DNA of 64,000 nucleotides. Origin: Laceyella sacchari (lineage in GTDB: Bacteria > Bacillota > Bacilli > Thermoactinomycetales > Thermoactinomycetaceae). The translations under genes were made by a program, and so were the position numbers. The stretch lies in assembly GCF_004343255.1 (NCBI RefSeq), contig NZ_SMDD01000002.1, positions 616,001-680,000 of the forward strand, given 5' to 3'. Positions 33,039 to 42,030 of the stretch are shown one piece after another (position 1 is the first letter of the stretch; each line of letters starts with the position of its first letter). The notes under the pieces are model-generated. The model had not been told where the DNA came from. It did not search any database and saw only the letters and a program-made list of their open reading frames with translations.

Positions 33039-33263
33039 ATGAAAGTTTGGCAATTACAGAGCTTACTTAATGAGGATTTCCAATCTTTTCAACTAGGGTG
33101 TGTCAGGCAAATCAAGTTGGTGGGAAAGAAGCGGCGGAAAAACCTTTTCTCGAGGAGCGCCGATGCACAAGTGAAGCGAATGAGAAAATGGTTTTGGAGA
33201 CGCTGGCCTAGGGCGTTAGGTGTTTTAGAGGACTTAGTTAAAGAGAAAGTAGAAGCATTACCT
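33039..33263 (+). pseudogene. Second DUF1629-like immunity gene, broken by the dispersed repeat
   Basis: The frame starts MKVWQLQSLLNEDFQSFQL, a typical N terminus of this family. It then runs through the repeat copy at 33092-33206 (basic, unlike the family). It resumes as ALGVLEDLVKEKVEALPLV, similar to the middle of its neighbour. The C-terminal half is missing and a terminator follows. AAAGGG lies before ATG 33039. It looks like an immunity gene with an insertion-deletion at the repeat. Confidence 0.5.
33092..33206 (+). repeat. Dispersed repeat, copy B
   Basis: It matches 9479-9591 with about ten differences by eye. CTAGGG occurs on both sides (33093-33098 and 33208-33213), as if a short target had been duplicated. 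The inverted partner TTGATTTGCC seen beyond copy A is not found here. It interrupts a DUF1629-like immunity gene. Confidence 0.65.
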
Positions 33264-33269
33264 TTGGTT

Positions 33270-33303
33270 AAAAAGGGCTCCGCGATTACGGAGACCTTTT
33301 TCA
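33270..33303 (+). terminator. Terminator after the broken immunity gene
   Basis: AAAAGGgCTCCG and CGGAGaCCTTTT form a stem around CGATTA, ending in a T run. It closes the accessory island on this strand. Confidence 0.75.
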
Positions 33304-33400
33304 TTTTACAGAAATCGGGTGGCGTTTGGTTTCTTGCCGTTTCTTCCTGGTTTTCGCTGGCATACAGTGAGATGAATTTAGATTGAAAGGAGGAATCATT

Positions 33401-33799
33401 ATGAAACGCAGTAAAACGTTATGCGATCGGTTTGCTAAAATTCTGGGAGGGACGGGGGAGATTGTAAACGGGGTTTGCGTGGTCACCCGTTTGCGCAATT
33501 TGTCACCCACGATTTTGGGGCGTCGGACGCGTTCCCCATTGGCTATTGCGGCACTCTTTTCCTTTGAAGGGCTGGATAATAGAGGAAGGGCGTTAAACTT
33601 GGGGGAGACGGTCATCTTGCAGAGAGAGATCAATCCGTTCATTAGTGAGCTTCGCAAACGGGGTCTTATCGTGACGGCAGTGCACAACCATTGGTTATTT
33701 GACGATCCGCGCTTGATGTATATCCACTGGGAATCGGTTGATCGCCCGCTCGATTTCGCGAGAAAGGTAAGAGAAGCGTTCCGAGTGCTGGAAAAATAG
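33401..33799 (+). CDS. DUF1259 (LppY/LpqO) family protein
   Basis: A 132-residue protein with the DUF1259 features GGTGEIVNGVCVVTRLR, GETVILQREINPFISELRKRG and LIVTAVHNHWLFDDPRLMYI, including the HNHW motif. Function of the family is unknown. AAAGGAGG stands seven bases before ATG 33401. The base composition returns to that of the core genome here. No signal peptide is visible, so this copy is probably cytoplasmic. Confidence 0.8.
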   Translation: MKRSKTLCDRFAKILGGTGEIVNGVCVVTRLRNLSPTILGRRTRSPLAIAALFSFEGLDNRGRALNLGETVILQREINPFISELRKRGLIVTAVHNHWLFDDPRLMYIHWESVDRPLDFARKVREAFRVLEK

Positions 33800-33807
33800 A
33801 AATGATT

Positions 33808-33836
33808 AAGGGTTCCGCGACTGCGGAACCCTTCTT
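33808..33836 (+). terminator. Terminator of the DUF1259 gene
   Basis: AAGGGTTCCGC (33808-33818) pairs with GCGGAACCCTT (33823-33833), followed by CTTTG. Confidence 0.85.
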
Positions 33837-33852
33837 TGTGCAAGCAACCTGA

Positions 33853-34380
33853 TTAAGACATCGAATTTGTTTTGCGGGCTTTCAGCGGAAAAGTGACGCG
33901 GTTTCTTAATACGGGGCGGCCCTTTCTCAGTTTCTTGGGCATGGTTTTGGGCATTTGCCGCGGCACGGGCTTTTTGTTTGTAGGGTTTGTGGGCAAGGCG
34001 ATTGTTACATTCTCCGATGATTTACGTTGACTACTGCTGACTCCGATCAGGTTTACTGTGTGGTTGAAGACAAAGTTGCCGACATCGACCCGGTTCATCC
34101 CTACATTTCGGCAGGTGGTGCACCCTACGTTCCAACACCAATGGAAAGCTTGAAAGGGGACTTGGGTGAAGTATGGACCTGACCACACCAGCCTGTCACT
34201 CTCAGCGTAGTAAAAGAAGGTGCGGCCCCCGGCGTATCCGCTCCACACTTCTCTGAGTTGTCCCGGGTCCAACCGGAACCAGCCAATCTTCGCATAGGTG
34301 ACAGGCCGGCAGTCTGAATTTTGATAGGCGTAGGCTACATATACGGTAGAGTTGGTGCTGTTGCGAAATAAAAGACCCAT
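33853..34380 (-). CDS. DUF1036 domain protein
   Basis: A 175-residue protein whose first 120 residues fit DUF1036 (LFRNSTNSTVYVAYAYQNSD, GWFRLDPGQLREVWSG, TFFYYAESDRLVWSG). A very basic, Pro- and Lys-rich tail follows (about residues 125-175). Four Cys near residues 82-90 (HWCWNVGCTTCRN) are a possible metal site. AAAGGAG precedes ATG 34380. Function unknown. It is the next gene upstream of the RND exporter's terminator on the same strand. Confidence 0.8.
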   Translation of the reverse strand: MGLLFRNSTNSTVYVAYAYQNSDCRPVTYAKIGWFRLDPGQLREVWSGYAGGRTFFYYAESDRLVWSGPYFTQVPFQAFHWCWNVGCTTCRNVGMNRVDVGNFVFNHTVNLIGVSSSQRKSSENVTIALPTNPTNKKPVPRQMPKTMPKKLRKGRPVLRNRVTFPLKARKTNSMS

Positions 34381-34562
34381 CGTCTCACTCCTTTGTCATG
34401 ATTTCAGCACTCAGATCATTATATGAACCAGATGAAAAGGGGTATTGGACGGCTCACCCGCGAGAGGCTTGATTAACAAAAGAAATGGCGGGAGCCCGGT
34501 TTTCCTCCAGTAGCACTCATCGGGGAAAGATGTTCTCGCCTCCTCAAACGTGTCCATATGCA

Positions 34563-34600
34563 TGAAAAAAAGGAGCTGTCCGTTGTCGGAAGCTCCTTTT
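34563..34600 (-). terminator. Terminator of the RND exporter gene
   Basis: Read on the minus strand, AAAGGAGCT and AGCTCCTTT form a stem followed by T-rich sequence, about 30 bases after the stop. Confidence 0.8.
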
Positions 34601-34628
34601 GCGTTGAAGTTCTTCATTTGCCTGCACA

Positions 34629-37600
34629 TTATGAGGTTGTGTTCATCGGCTGCGCACTGGGCAGGCTTGAGTGTAGTGATCGGTTTTGCTTGGCTGGGTT
34701 GCGCCGTCCGATCTTTGAAAGCAACAAGTACATGATGGGAACGATGTACAGCGTGAGCAGAGTGGAGGAGATCAGCCCTCCAATGACCACAACGGACAAG
34801 CCTTGGGTGATCGCATTCCCTTCGCCAATTCCCAATCCGGCCGGAATCAAGGCAAACACGGTGGCGCAAGCCGTCATCATGATTGGGCGCAAGCGAGTGC
34901 CTGCGGCTTCCAACAACGCGTCTTCCAGTTCCAAGCCGTCTGCCATCTGTTGATGAACCCGGTCAAGCAACACGATGGCATTGGTAACAACAATTCCGAT
35001 TAGCATCAAGGCGCCGATCAGAGAGGCGACACTGATAGGCAAGCCGGCGATCCATAAGCCGACCAATCCGCCGATCACCGCGAACGGAAGGGAGAAAAGG
35101 ATAGTGAACGGGGTTGTCGCTTCCTTAAAGGTGGCCAGCATGACCAAATAAACAAGAAGGGTCGCGCCAGCGATGGCGATGCCGATCTGTTGGAAGCTAT
35201 CACTCATTTGTTGGGCGTCACCGCCAATGGTCACTTCCACTCCGGGCGGCAATTTTATTTCGCTGATGATGTTGCGCAACTCTGCGGAGAGGGCACCGGT
35301 GTCTTGCGTGACAGCATCTCCGGAGATGGTGGCGTACTGTTGGCCGTTTTCTTTTTGGATTTTGAGAGGGCCATCGATTTCTTTGACAGTGGCGATGGAA
35401 CCGAGCTTAACCATTCTGCCGGATGGGCTTAACAATTGTAGATCTTTCAACTTCTGTACGAGATTGATTTGTGGTTTTTCAAGGCCCAACCGAATTTCCA
35501 ACGACTGGTTGCCTTGTGTGATTTCGTTCACTTTGTCCGCTTTTAGCAAGGCGCGCACAGACATCGCCACTTGGCTGGCGGTCAAACCCTCGCTGGAAGC
35601 CTTTTGTTGGTCAATATCCACGTTCAACAATTTTTTTTGTTCGCTGAGATTATTGGAAACATTGGTTAACCCTTTCATCTGTTTCATACGTTGGGTTAAT
35701 TCAGCTGCCACGGCTTGGATGTCAGAGATTCGCTCCCCTTTCACTACACTGGTGATCTGATTGGTAGAGGGGCCAAGGTTTTTTAGTTCCAGCACTTGAA
35801 GCTCGGCGTTTCCTTTGTGCCGCTGAAGCCTATGTCGGATGCGTTCGGCCATCGCGCTTGTGTCTGTGTCAGGCCGGAGGTTGACGAGCATGGAGATGTG
35901 GTTGGTATCTCCCGCCATCGGACTGTTTAGATTGCCGATCGAAGCTGACACCATTTGCACTTCGGGATGCGACTTTAGCTGGCTTTCAATCTCTTTGGCC
36001 TTCTGGTTGGTTGCGGACAGGGATGTGCCAGGAGGCAATGTCAGATTCACTTGCAAGGTTCGGTTTTGATCTGCCGGAATGAAGCTGGTGCCCACAACGG
36101 GGATCAAGCACAAGCTGCCTGCAAGCAAAGCAGCAGCGGAGATGAGGATGATGGCTTTATGCTGGAAGGCCCAATCCAGACTCGCTTGGTAGAATAGTAC
36201 CACTTGGCTTTTTTTTCGGCGTCGGCGCGATCGCTTCTCTCCTTTGAGCAGATATTTGGCCATCAGCGGCACAACCGTGATGGAAACCACCAACGAACAC
36301 AAGAGAGAGAAGACAATGGTCAAAGCGAAGGGGGTGAACAGCTTGCCGACCACGCCATCGATGAACCCCAGCGGTATAAAGACGATGACAGTGGTAAATG
36401 TCGACGAGGTGATGGCTGAGGCCACTTCTTTGGTCGCCGTTTGGATGAGAGAGACGGTCTCTCCGTTTGACTGCAATCGATGGCGGTGAATGTTTTCGAT
36501 GACGACCAGACTATCATCCACGATCCTGCCGATGGCGACAGCGAGTCCCCCCAGAGTCATCACGTTTAGGGTGAGATCCGCTTGATCCAGGAAAATCAAT
36601 GTCGCCATAACGGACAGTGGAATGGAGACGATGGAGATCACCACAGTACGCAGGTTGCGTAGAAACAACAAAATCACAAGCATGGCAAACAAGGCTCCCA
36701 AGAGACCCTCGCGAATAATGGTGTGAATCGAAAGCTTGACCATCGCCGATTGGTCGAGTAAGACGGAGATCGCCAAACCGGGGTGTTGTTTCATGAGAGA
36801 GGCAGTTTTTTCTTTCACCTTGTTAGCCGCATCGACGATGTTCCCATCAGGGTTTTTAAGCAATTCGATGTTGACGGAGGGTTTTCCGTTGACACGCGTG
36901 ATCAGCGGTGCATCTTCAATTGATTCCGTCACGTTGGCAATTTGTGAAAGCTTGATGGTTTTGAGACTTTGTGATTGGGATGGAGCGGCCGTCTGAGCAG
37001 GAGTGGCCTGTCCTTTGCCCGGCTGAAGTTTGCCCGTGTTCTGTTCAGGTTTTGGCATGCGGTTTTGCAGTTGCTTCAGCTTGTCGTTCATTTTTTCCAG
37101 CGTTTTGGTCTCCGCGTCGACTTTTGGCTTCAATGTGGCGACGGTGGCTTTGGCCTTCTCGTCTTCAGGATGTTGTTTAAGCCAGAGCTGGGCGGCGTTT
37201 AACGCCAGTTGATCAGCCAATAATTTTGCTTGCAACTGTTGGGCGGCTTGCATCAGTTGCATTTGAGCCTGAAGCAGTCCCAGGCCTTGGCCCACTTGCC
37301 CTAATCCTTGGCCCAATTGTCCGACTGATTGCCCCAATCCCTGAAACCCTTGATCGATTTGCTTCATTGATTTCTGGAGGTTTTCCTGTGGATTGGGATA
37401 TAGGGGGATGCGCAGGTTTTTCAATTGTTCCACGGAAGTGATTTTCTGGTCTATTTGTACAGGGCGGATGACGTCTTCCGCATGCACATCGCCGACGGGA
37501 ATGGTCACGTTGTTCCCCTGCAATGCTTGTTGCACTTGTTGCACGGACAAATTGTACTTTTTGAGTTGGTCTTGCTTTAAGCGGACATAGACCGCTTTGG

Positions 37601-38147
37601 AGCTTTGCCCCTGGATTTCCGCTTTACCAACCTCTTTAATGCGTTTGAGGGCCGGTGTCATGGTTTGTTTGACCCATTGTTCCAATTCGGTGATCGATTG
37701 GGTTTTGCTGGTGACGCTCAAAATCATGAACGGTTTGGAGTTAAAGCCAAAGCGATTAAAGCTGGTCGGAGTCGTTTCTTTGGGCAGGCGTGTCTGTTCG
37801 ATGGCGTTCTGCATCTCTTGTTTGGCTTGATTCAAATCGGTGTGAAAACCGTATTCGACCGCAACCATGGACACACTGTCAGAAGACATGGAAGTGACTT
37901 TTTTGACACCTTCCAGATCCTGCAAAGCTTGCTCAATCGGCTTGGTCACCTTTTCGTCCACTTCTTGCGGGGATGCGCCGGGATAGCCGGTGACAGCAGC
38001 GATGACCGGGATATCAATGTCGGGCATTGACTCCATTTTTAATTGAGTTGCAGTATAGACTCCGCCGGCGGTGATGAGAACAACCAACAAAAAAACCATG
38101 GCTGCGTTGCGTAACGAAAACTGGGTCAGTCCATCCACAATACGCAC
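34629..38147 (-). CDS. RND-family efflux permease (SwrC/AcrB-like) with coiled-coil insertion
   Basis: A 1172-residue RND exporter with 12 membrane helices. Family marks are IVDGLTQFSLRNAAMVFLLV at the start, GYPGASPQEVDEKVTKPIE, FTTVIVFIPLGFI and GRIVDDSLVVIENI. It is about 100 residues longer than SwrC (YerP). The excess lies in the first extracellular domain (about residues 250-400) as a Gln/Leu-rich heptad region (GQGLGQVGQGLGLLQAQMQ onward) ending in a Pro/Gln linker. GTG 38147 has AAAGGAGAG ahead; the frame upstream of it is not membrane-like. No HlyD partner gene adjoins it. Confidence 0.9.
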   Translation of the reverse strand: MRIVDGLTQFSLRNAAMVFLLVVLITAGGVYTATQLKMESMPDIDIPVIAAVTGYPGASPQEVDEKVTKPIEQALQDLEGVKKVTSMSSDSVSMVAVEYGFHTDLNQAKQEMQNAIEQTRLPKETTPTSFNRFGFNSKPFMILSVTSKTQSITELEQWVKQTMTPALKRIKEVGKAEIQGQSSKAVYVRLKQDQLKKYNLSVQQVQQALQGNNVTIPVGDVHAEDVIRPVQIDQKITSVEQLKNLRIPLYPNPQENLQKSMKQIDQGFQGLGQSVGQLGQGLGQVGQGLGLLQAQMQLMQAAQQLQAKLLADQLALNAAQLWLKQHPEDEKAKATVATLKPKVDAETKTLEKMNDKLKQLQNRMPKPEQNTGKLQPGKGQATPAQTAAPSQSQSLKTIKLSQIANVTESIEDAPLITRVNGKPSVNIELLKNPDGNIVDAANKVKEKTASLMKQHPGLAISVLLDQSAMVKLSIHTIIREGLLGALFAMLVILLFLRNLRTVVISIVSIPLSVMATLIFLDQADLTLNVMTLGGLAVAIGRIVDDSLVVIENIHRHRLQSNGETVSLIQTATKEVASAITSSTFTTVIVFIPLGFIDGVVGKLFTPFALTIVFSLLCSLVVSITVVPLMAKYLLKGEKRSRRRRKKSQVVLFYQASLDWAFQHKAIILISAAALLAGSLCLIPVVGTSFIPADQNRTLQVNLTLPPGTSLSATNQKAKEIESQLKSHPEVQMVSASIGNLNSPMAGDTNHISMLVNLRPDTDTSAMAERIRHRLQRHKGNAELQVLELKNLGPSTNQITSVVKGERISDIQAVAAELTQRMKQMKGLTNVSNNLSEQKKLLNVDIDQQKASSEGLTASQVAMSVRALLKADKVNEITQGNQSLEIRLGLEKPQINLVQKLKDLQLLSPSGRMVKLGSIATVKEIDGPLKIQKENGQQYATISGDAVTQDTGALSAELRNIISEIKLPPGVEVTIGGDAQQMSDSFQQIGIAIAGATLLVYLVMLATFKEATTPFTILFSLPFAVIGGLVGLWIAGLPISVASLIGALMLIGIVVTNAIVLLDRVHQQMADGLELEDALLEAAGTRLRPIMMTACATVFALIPAGLGIGEGNAITQGLSVVVIGGLISSTLLTLYIVPIMYLLLSKIGRRNPAKQNRSLHSSLPSAQPMNTTS

Positions 38148-38768
38148 ATCATTCTCTCCTTTATGTTGAACGGCCAGTAGCCTCTTTAAGATTAAGCAGG
38201 TATGTGCGCAAACGGTCACATGGCCCATTTGCGTTGATGGGAGGGAAATTTTTATGTTGGAAAAGGGACTTGCTACCGGTGGGAGGGGATCACCGTGGAT
38301 TGCATTGAGGTGGGGTGGACCAAACCGGCGGATAATGGCAAAAGGTATATACTCTCATACCACCAATCTGACCATATCAAACCGTCCGGTTTATAAATTT
38401 GCCCATTTTGTTGTATTTTACAAAAATACCACCTTGCCGAAAGAGAGTTGTTTCGGTAAGCTTGCTTTATAAAAAGGGTTTTATTCCTTTTGTATTTTAG
38501 ATTAACATGAACAGACTAGGAGAATCATTATTTAATATTACAGTCATCTTACACTTTTGAAAGGAAGCTTTCCGGTTGGGGCCGAAGGGGCGCCACATCT
38601 GCCGTTTCCCATATTGGAGAAATGAATTTGTCAATATCTATTTCCTAAATCTTTTTCTAAAAAAGTAAAAACATTCGAAAACAATTTTGAAAACAACTCC
38701 CTATCATAGCGCAACATATCATATTCTAAAGTTATGATTTTATCACACCTTAGAAGGAAGGGAACACC
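38148..38768. promoter_or_regulatory. 620-base regulatory gap with palindrome, divergent promoters
   Basis: AAACCGTCCGGTTT (38379-38392) is a perfect palindrome suited to a TetR-like dimer, placed between the divergent RND and amidase genes. CCGAAA...TTTCGG near 38440 forms a hairpin. A GC-rich block at 38570-38630 stands out from AT-rich surroundings. No gene is visible. I could not match the GC-rich block to a riboswitch I know. Confidence 0.4.
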
Positions 38769-40010
38769 GTGAAGAACAGAATCATGATTTCTTCTATTAT
38801 GATTCTTGCATTGATCGCCAGCGGATGTTCATCGACTGATGCGCAACAGGGCCAGGAGACCAATAAACAACCAGTGGCTAAAACCACCCAGTCGAATGAA
38901 TCCGAGTTGAGCCCAGTAGATGTAGTGGAAACGGCTTCGCAAGAGGTGGCCAAGAAAAGCGCACCCGTGAGCCAAAAGACCAAACCAAACAAGGAAGACC
39001 TAAAGCATTTGGAGAAAGTGAACTATTACCAGAAATCGATCAAACAAAAGCCGTCGGCTGAGCAAAAAGCGTTGGCAGCCATCGACCGTGTGGCTAAACA
39101 GCATAAAGTCAATGTGAAACCGGACGTAAACAACAGCAAGTTCCGCGAGATGGTAGTGGCGGCAGCCACGAATATCCAGTCTCTCACCCCGGACGAAGCG
39201 AAAGCGGTGATTGACTATGCTAAAAAAGTGGACGCCTATGAGAATAGCAAAAAGAATGAAATCATTAAGCAAATGAAGGAAAAGGTCAACATGGGTGTGC
39301 CGCTGACCCAAGAAGACAAGGCATTGTTAGACGCTGTTACTCCCATTAAGCCGGGGCAAAAGTTGCAAGGGCCTCCGCCATCGAAAGACAAGCCAGGACA
39401 AGGTGGCCTGGAATTTCCGGGACCACAACAACCCAAAGAAGAACAGTCTGACAAACCGGTGCCGCAAGAGCCTAAACCAGGGCAACCTGATCAGCCAGCA
39501 CCGCAAGACCCCAAATCCGGTAACCAGTACGATCCTATCAAGGCTAGGGATTATGCTTACCAATGGTGGAACAAGCGTAATAATGAACAATACAATTATT
39601 ATTCCCGAGTGAGCGGCGGTTGTTATGATTGCTGGGCAGACTGCACCAATTTTGTGTCACAAGCGATCAAAGCAGGCGGCATTGAGGAGAGAAGAAACGG
39701 CACGTATTGGTATTACAGCGATACAAAACCTTCATACGCTTGGGGAGTAGCCAACAGCTTCTACAAGCATTTTAAAGAGAGAGCACAAGAGGTGAAGAGT
39801 TGGAAAGACTTGTCGGTGGGGGATGTGGTGAATGTCGACTTTGACCATGACGGCGACATCGAGCATTCTGCTATTGTCACGAAAGTCGACATGTGGGAAG
39901 TCTATATCACCCAGCATACCAGCGATAAAAAAGATGCTCCTCTGTCTCCTTGGCTGAGAGCCGGGTATGATGTGTATGCTTGGAAGATGAGCACGGCAAA
40001 TTTGAAATAA
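38769..40010 (+). CDS. Lipoprotein with C-terminal amidase_6 domain
   Basis: This 413-residue protein has a lipoprotein signal (IALIASGCSS, lipidated Cys near residue 20) and a Gln/Lys/Ser-rich linker. A helical middle region (about residues 75-195) and a Pro/Lys/Gln-rich wall-spanning stretch (about 195-260) follow. The C-terminal amidase_6 domain has ARDYAYQWWNKRN, YDCWADCTNFVSQAI with the catalytic-type Cys, and DIEHSAIVT with His. Such domains are thought to cut peptide bonds in the cell wall. GGAAGGGA lies before GTG 38769. It is monocistronic with a strong terminator. Confidence 0.82.
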   Translation: MKNRIMISSIMILALIASGCSSTDAQQGQETNKQPVAKTTQSNESELSPVDVVETASQEVAKKSAPVSQKTKPNKEDLKHLEKVNYYQKSIKQKPSAEQKALAAIDRVAKQHKVNVKPDVNNSKFREMVVAAATNIQSLTPDEAKAVIDYAKKVDAYENSKKNEIIKQMKEKVNMGVPLTQEDKALLDAVTPIKPGQKLQGPPPSKDKPGQGGLEFPGPQQPKEEQSDKPVPQEPKPGQPDQPAPQDPKSGNQYDPIKARDYAYQWWNKRNNEQYNYYSRVSGGCYDCWADCTNFVSQAIKAGGIEERRNGTYWYYSDTKPSYAWGVANSFYKHFKERAQEVKSWKDLSVGDVVNVDFDHDGDIEHSAIVTKVDMWEVYITQHTSDKKDAPLSPWLRAGYDVYAWKMSTANLK

Positions 40011-40063
40011 ATGACAAGATATTAATGTTGCGAGATAGTCTTTAATAGATGTTCAACTATATG

Positions 40064-40100
40064 ACGATCGGTCCTGATTTACAGGACCGATCGTTTTTAG
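40064..40100 (+). terminator. Terminator of the amidase_6 gene
   Basis: ACGATCGGTCCTG (40064-40076) pairs perfectly with CAGGACCGATCGT (40082-40094), then T5. Confidence 0.9.
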
Positions 40101-40113
40101 GTTGTGATGTGTG

Positions 40114-40698
40114 TCAGTCTCTGCACCGGAACAAATTCCAAATAGAAGGCCGGCAAGCAGGGGGATTGTCTCCGGCAGGTGGCGGATCGTCTGGCTGGGG
40201 CGTGGTCGGCGTGGATGGTTCCTGTGGATTGGGCAGCTCCGTCGGTGTGTCAGGTGTTGTAGATGCCGAGGGCCCATCCGGTGTATTGTCAGCAAAGGGT
40301 AGGGGAGTGTCCGCCGTTGTCGACTGTTGCTGAGGCTGGTTGTTGGCATTGCCAGCAATAGCTACTAACGTATGTGGTTTGGATGATTGCTGTTCGTCAA
40401 GCTCTATTGCGATGTTCGGTTTGCTCCGAGAAATAAACATCCCTGTTGGAGAGGGTGACGCTTGGTAAGAAGCGGCGGAAGTCCGTTTGTCCTGGAGGAG
40501 GATGATCCAACAAACGACACCGACAAGGGACAAGGAACAGACCGCTATTAAAACAAACTGAGTTGTACGAGGATTCTGCCTTTTTGTGGCGGGGTCTTCT
40601 TTTTGTTTCTCTATATAATGGCTTTCCAAAAGGGTGTGCTTGATGGGTTTGCGATGGGGCGACAGCAAATGACTGCGCTTTCTTGAATGATTGTCCAT
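40114..40698 (-). CDS. Membrane-anchored Pro/Thr-rich protein of unknown function
   Basis: A 194-residue protein with a basic cytoplasmic N terminus (about 50 residues), one membrane helix (FVLIAVCSLSLVGVVCWIILL) and an extracellular tail rich in Pro, Thr, Ser and Asp. It ends near a CRPSIWNLFRCRD motif with two Cys. AAGGAG stands before ATG 40698; the longer frame starting at 40737 lacks a site. The tail could span the cell wall. I do not recognise a family. Confidence 0.6.
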   Translation of the reverse strand: MDNHSRKRSHLLSPHRKPIKHTLLESHYIEKQKEDPATKRQNPRTTQFVLIAVCSLSLVGVVCWIILLQDKRTSAASYQASPSPTGMFISRSKPNIAIELDEQQSSKPHTLVAIAGNANNQPQQQSTTADTPLPFADNTPDGPSASTTPDTPTELPNPQEPSTPTTPQPDDPPPAGDNPPACRPSIWNLFRCRD

Positions 40699-40864
40699 GC
40701 GAACAAGCTCCTTCAGATGGTCTCTACGCCACCACATGGTAGCATAATTACACCGCTATTCCAATCATGTTGCTTATGTTTAACAATATCGTTATCTTAT
40801 CAGTGGTCAAAAAAGGGTAATTTTGCTGTCGTTTGACGATTAACAAACAAAATGGCATATATTA

Positions 40865-40894
40865 TTGACTGATATCTAATCATCGTAGTAAAAT
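40865..40894 (+). promoter_or_regulatory. Predicted promoter of the CarD-family gene
   Basis: TTGACT (40865-40870), 18 bases, TAAAAT (40889-40894), about 70 bases before the start. Confidence 0.6.
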
Positions 40895-40965
40895 ATTATA
40901 TTTATTTGTAATCGATCCTCAGATGTGCTATGATTAATCATAGCGTTGAATTGGGGGTGGTTGCA

Positions 40966-41445
40966 TTGTTTCAGGTTGGTGACAAAATCATGTATCCGAT
41001 GCATGGCGCAGGTGTGATTGAAGCAATTGAAGAAAAAGAGATTTTAGGTGTGAAGCAAAATTACTACGTGCTCAAAATCACGACAGGAAGCATGCAAGTG
41101 ATGATTCCGGTGGAGAAAGCAGAGGAATTGGGTATCCGAGCTGTTGTCGATGCATGCGAACTGGATGATATTTTGCGCAATGCAGCAAAACCGGATTCCG
41201 ACCCATCCACCCAGTGGAATCATCGGCATCGTGTGTTCCTGGATAAAATTAAAACGGGCAACATTCATGACGGGGTGGAAGTAATTTGCGAATTGGCTTC
41301 CCGCAGTCTGACCAAAACATTGAGCCGCGGTGAAAAAGCAGTATTGGATCAAGCAAGGCAAATCTTCATCAGCGAGATGATGTTGGTGAAGGGGATTACT
41401 GAAGATGAAGCTAATGACTTGTTGGATCAAATGGTCAGCTGTTGA
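40966..41445 (+). CDS. CarD-family transcription regulator
   Basis: This 159-residue protein has an N-terminal RNA-polymerase-interaction domain (FQVGDKIMYPMHGAGVIEAI, MIPVEKAEELGIR) and a helical C-terminal domain that in CarD binds promoter DNA (LSRGEKAVLDQARQIFISEM). CarD-type proteins stabilise open promoter complexes. GGGGGTGG lies six bases before TTG 40966, matching the usual MFQVGD start; the ATG at 40930 is less likely. It is monocistronic. Confidence 0.9.
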   Translation: MFQVGDKIMYPMHGAGVIEAIEEKEILGVKQNYYVLKITTGSMQVMIPVEKAEELGIRAVVDACELDDILRNAAKPDSDPSTQWNHRHRVFLDKIKTGNIHDGVEVICELASRSLTKTLSRGEKAVLDQARQIFISEMMLVKGITEDEANDLLDQMVSC

Positions 41446-41516
41446 TCAAGGCTGATGGGGAAAGCTGTTAGCTAAAACGCCAACAGCTTTGAACCATGGA
41501 TGAGAAGGGGGAATTT

Positions 41517-41726
41517 TTATAATTTTTCTACGTTGGCAGCTTGCATCCGTCCTTGGTCGTTTTCGACGATGTTGAAGCTGACGCGCTGGCCTTCATCTAA
41601 TGTTTTGAACCCTTCTCCCTCGATTGCGGAATAATGCACGAAAACATCATCATTTCCGGGAACCTCGATGAACCCATATCCCTTTTCAGCATTAAACCAT
41701 TTTACTGTGCCAGTTGTTTTACCCAT
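41517..41726 (-). CDS. Cold-shock protein (CspA/CspD family)
   Basis: A 69-residue single OB-fold protein with both RNA-binding motifs, GYGFIEV (RNP1) and DVFVHYSAI (RNP2). It acts as an RNA chaperone. GGAGGG lies eight bases before ATG 41726. The 41727-41860 region probably forms the long 5' leader usual for cold-shock genes. Confidence 0.95.
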   Translation of the reverse strand: MGKTTGTVKWFNAEKGYGFIEVPGNDDVFVHYSAIEGEGFKTLDEGQRVSFNIVENDQGRMQAANVEKL

Positions 41727-42030
41727 ATGAATAACCCTCCCAAAAACAATCATGCGGACGATGAAATCTACATGTCTTAGGGTCTTTCCATCATCGCATG
41801 TTTAATATAAGTATCTCCTGATGAAAAGCGATTAACCCGAGAATTATTACCAATCTACAGCGTTACCTTGGTTAGACAATTGGTTTGGGTGCATAAAACG
41901 GAATATTCGGTCTTTTTATATAAAATGTTTACAAAAATCAAATACGTAATTTTCCTGATGAAAGTCGGGATGATGGACAATGGGAGAGAGAACGGGGGTT
42001 ACCCCGGGATGCGAAAAGGAGATGAGCAAA

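Noticed and set aside
34411..34869. 152-codon minus-strand frame at the end of the RND gene
   Set aside because: It lies in another frame over the RND exporter's C-terminal coding region and terminator, has Arg/His-rich shadow-like composition and no ribosome site.
38570..38640. Possible c-di-AMP riboswitch before the amidase_6 lipoprotein
   Set aside because: The gene type would fit, but the conserved elements of the ydaO motif, including its 3' GCTAACTC-like strand, are missing.
41459..41496. AAAGCTGTT...AACAGCTTT hairpin after the CarD gene as terminator
   Set aside because: The stem is clear but there is no T run on either side, so termination is not supported.
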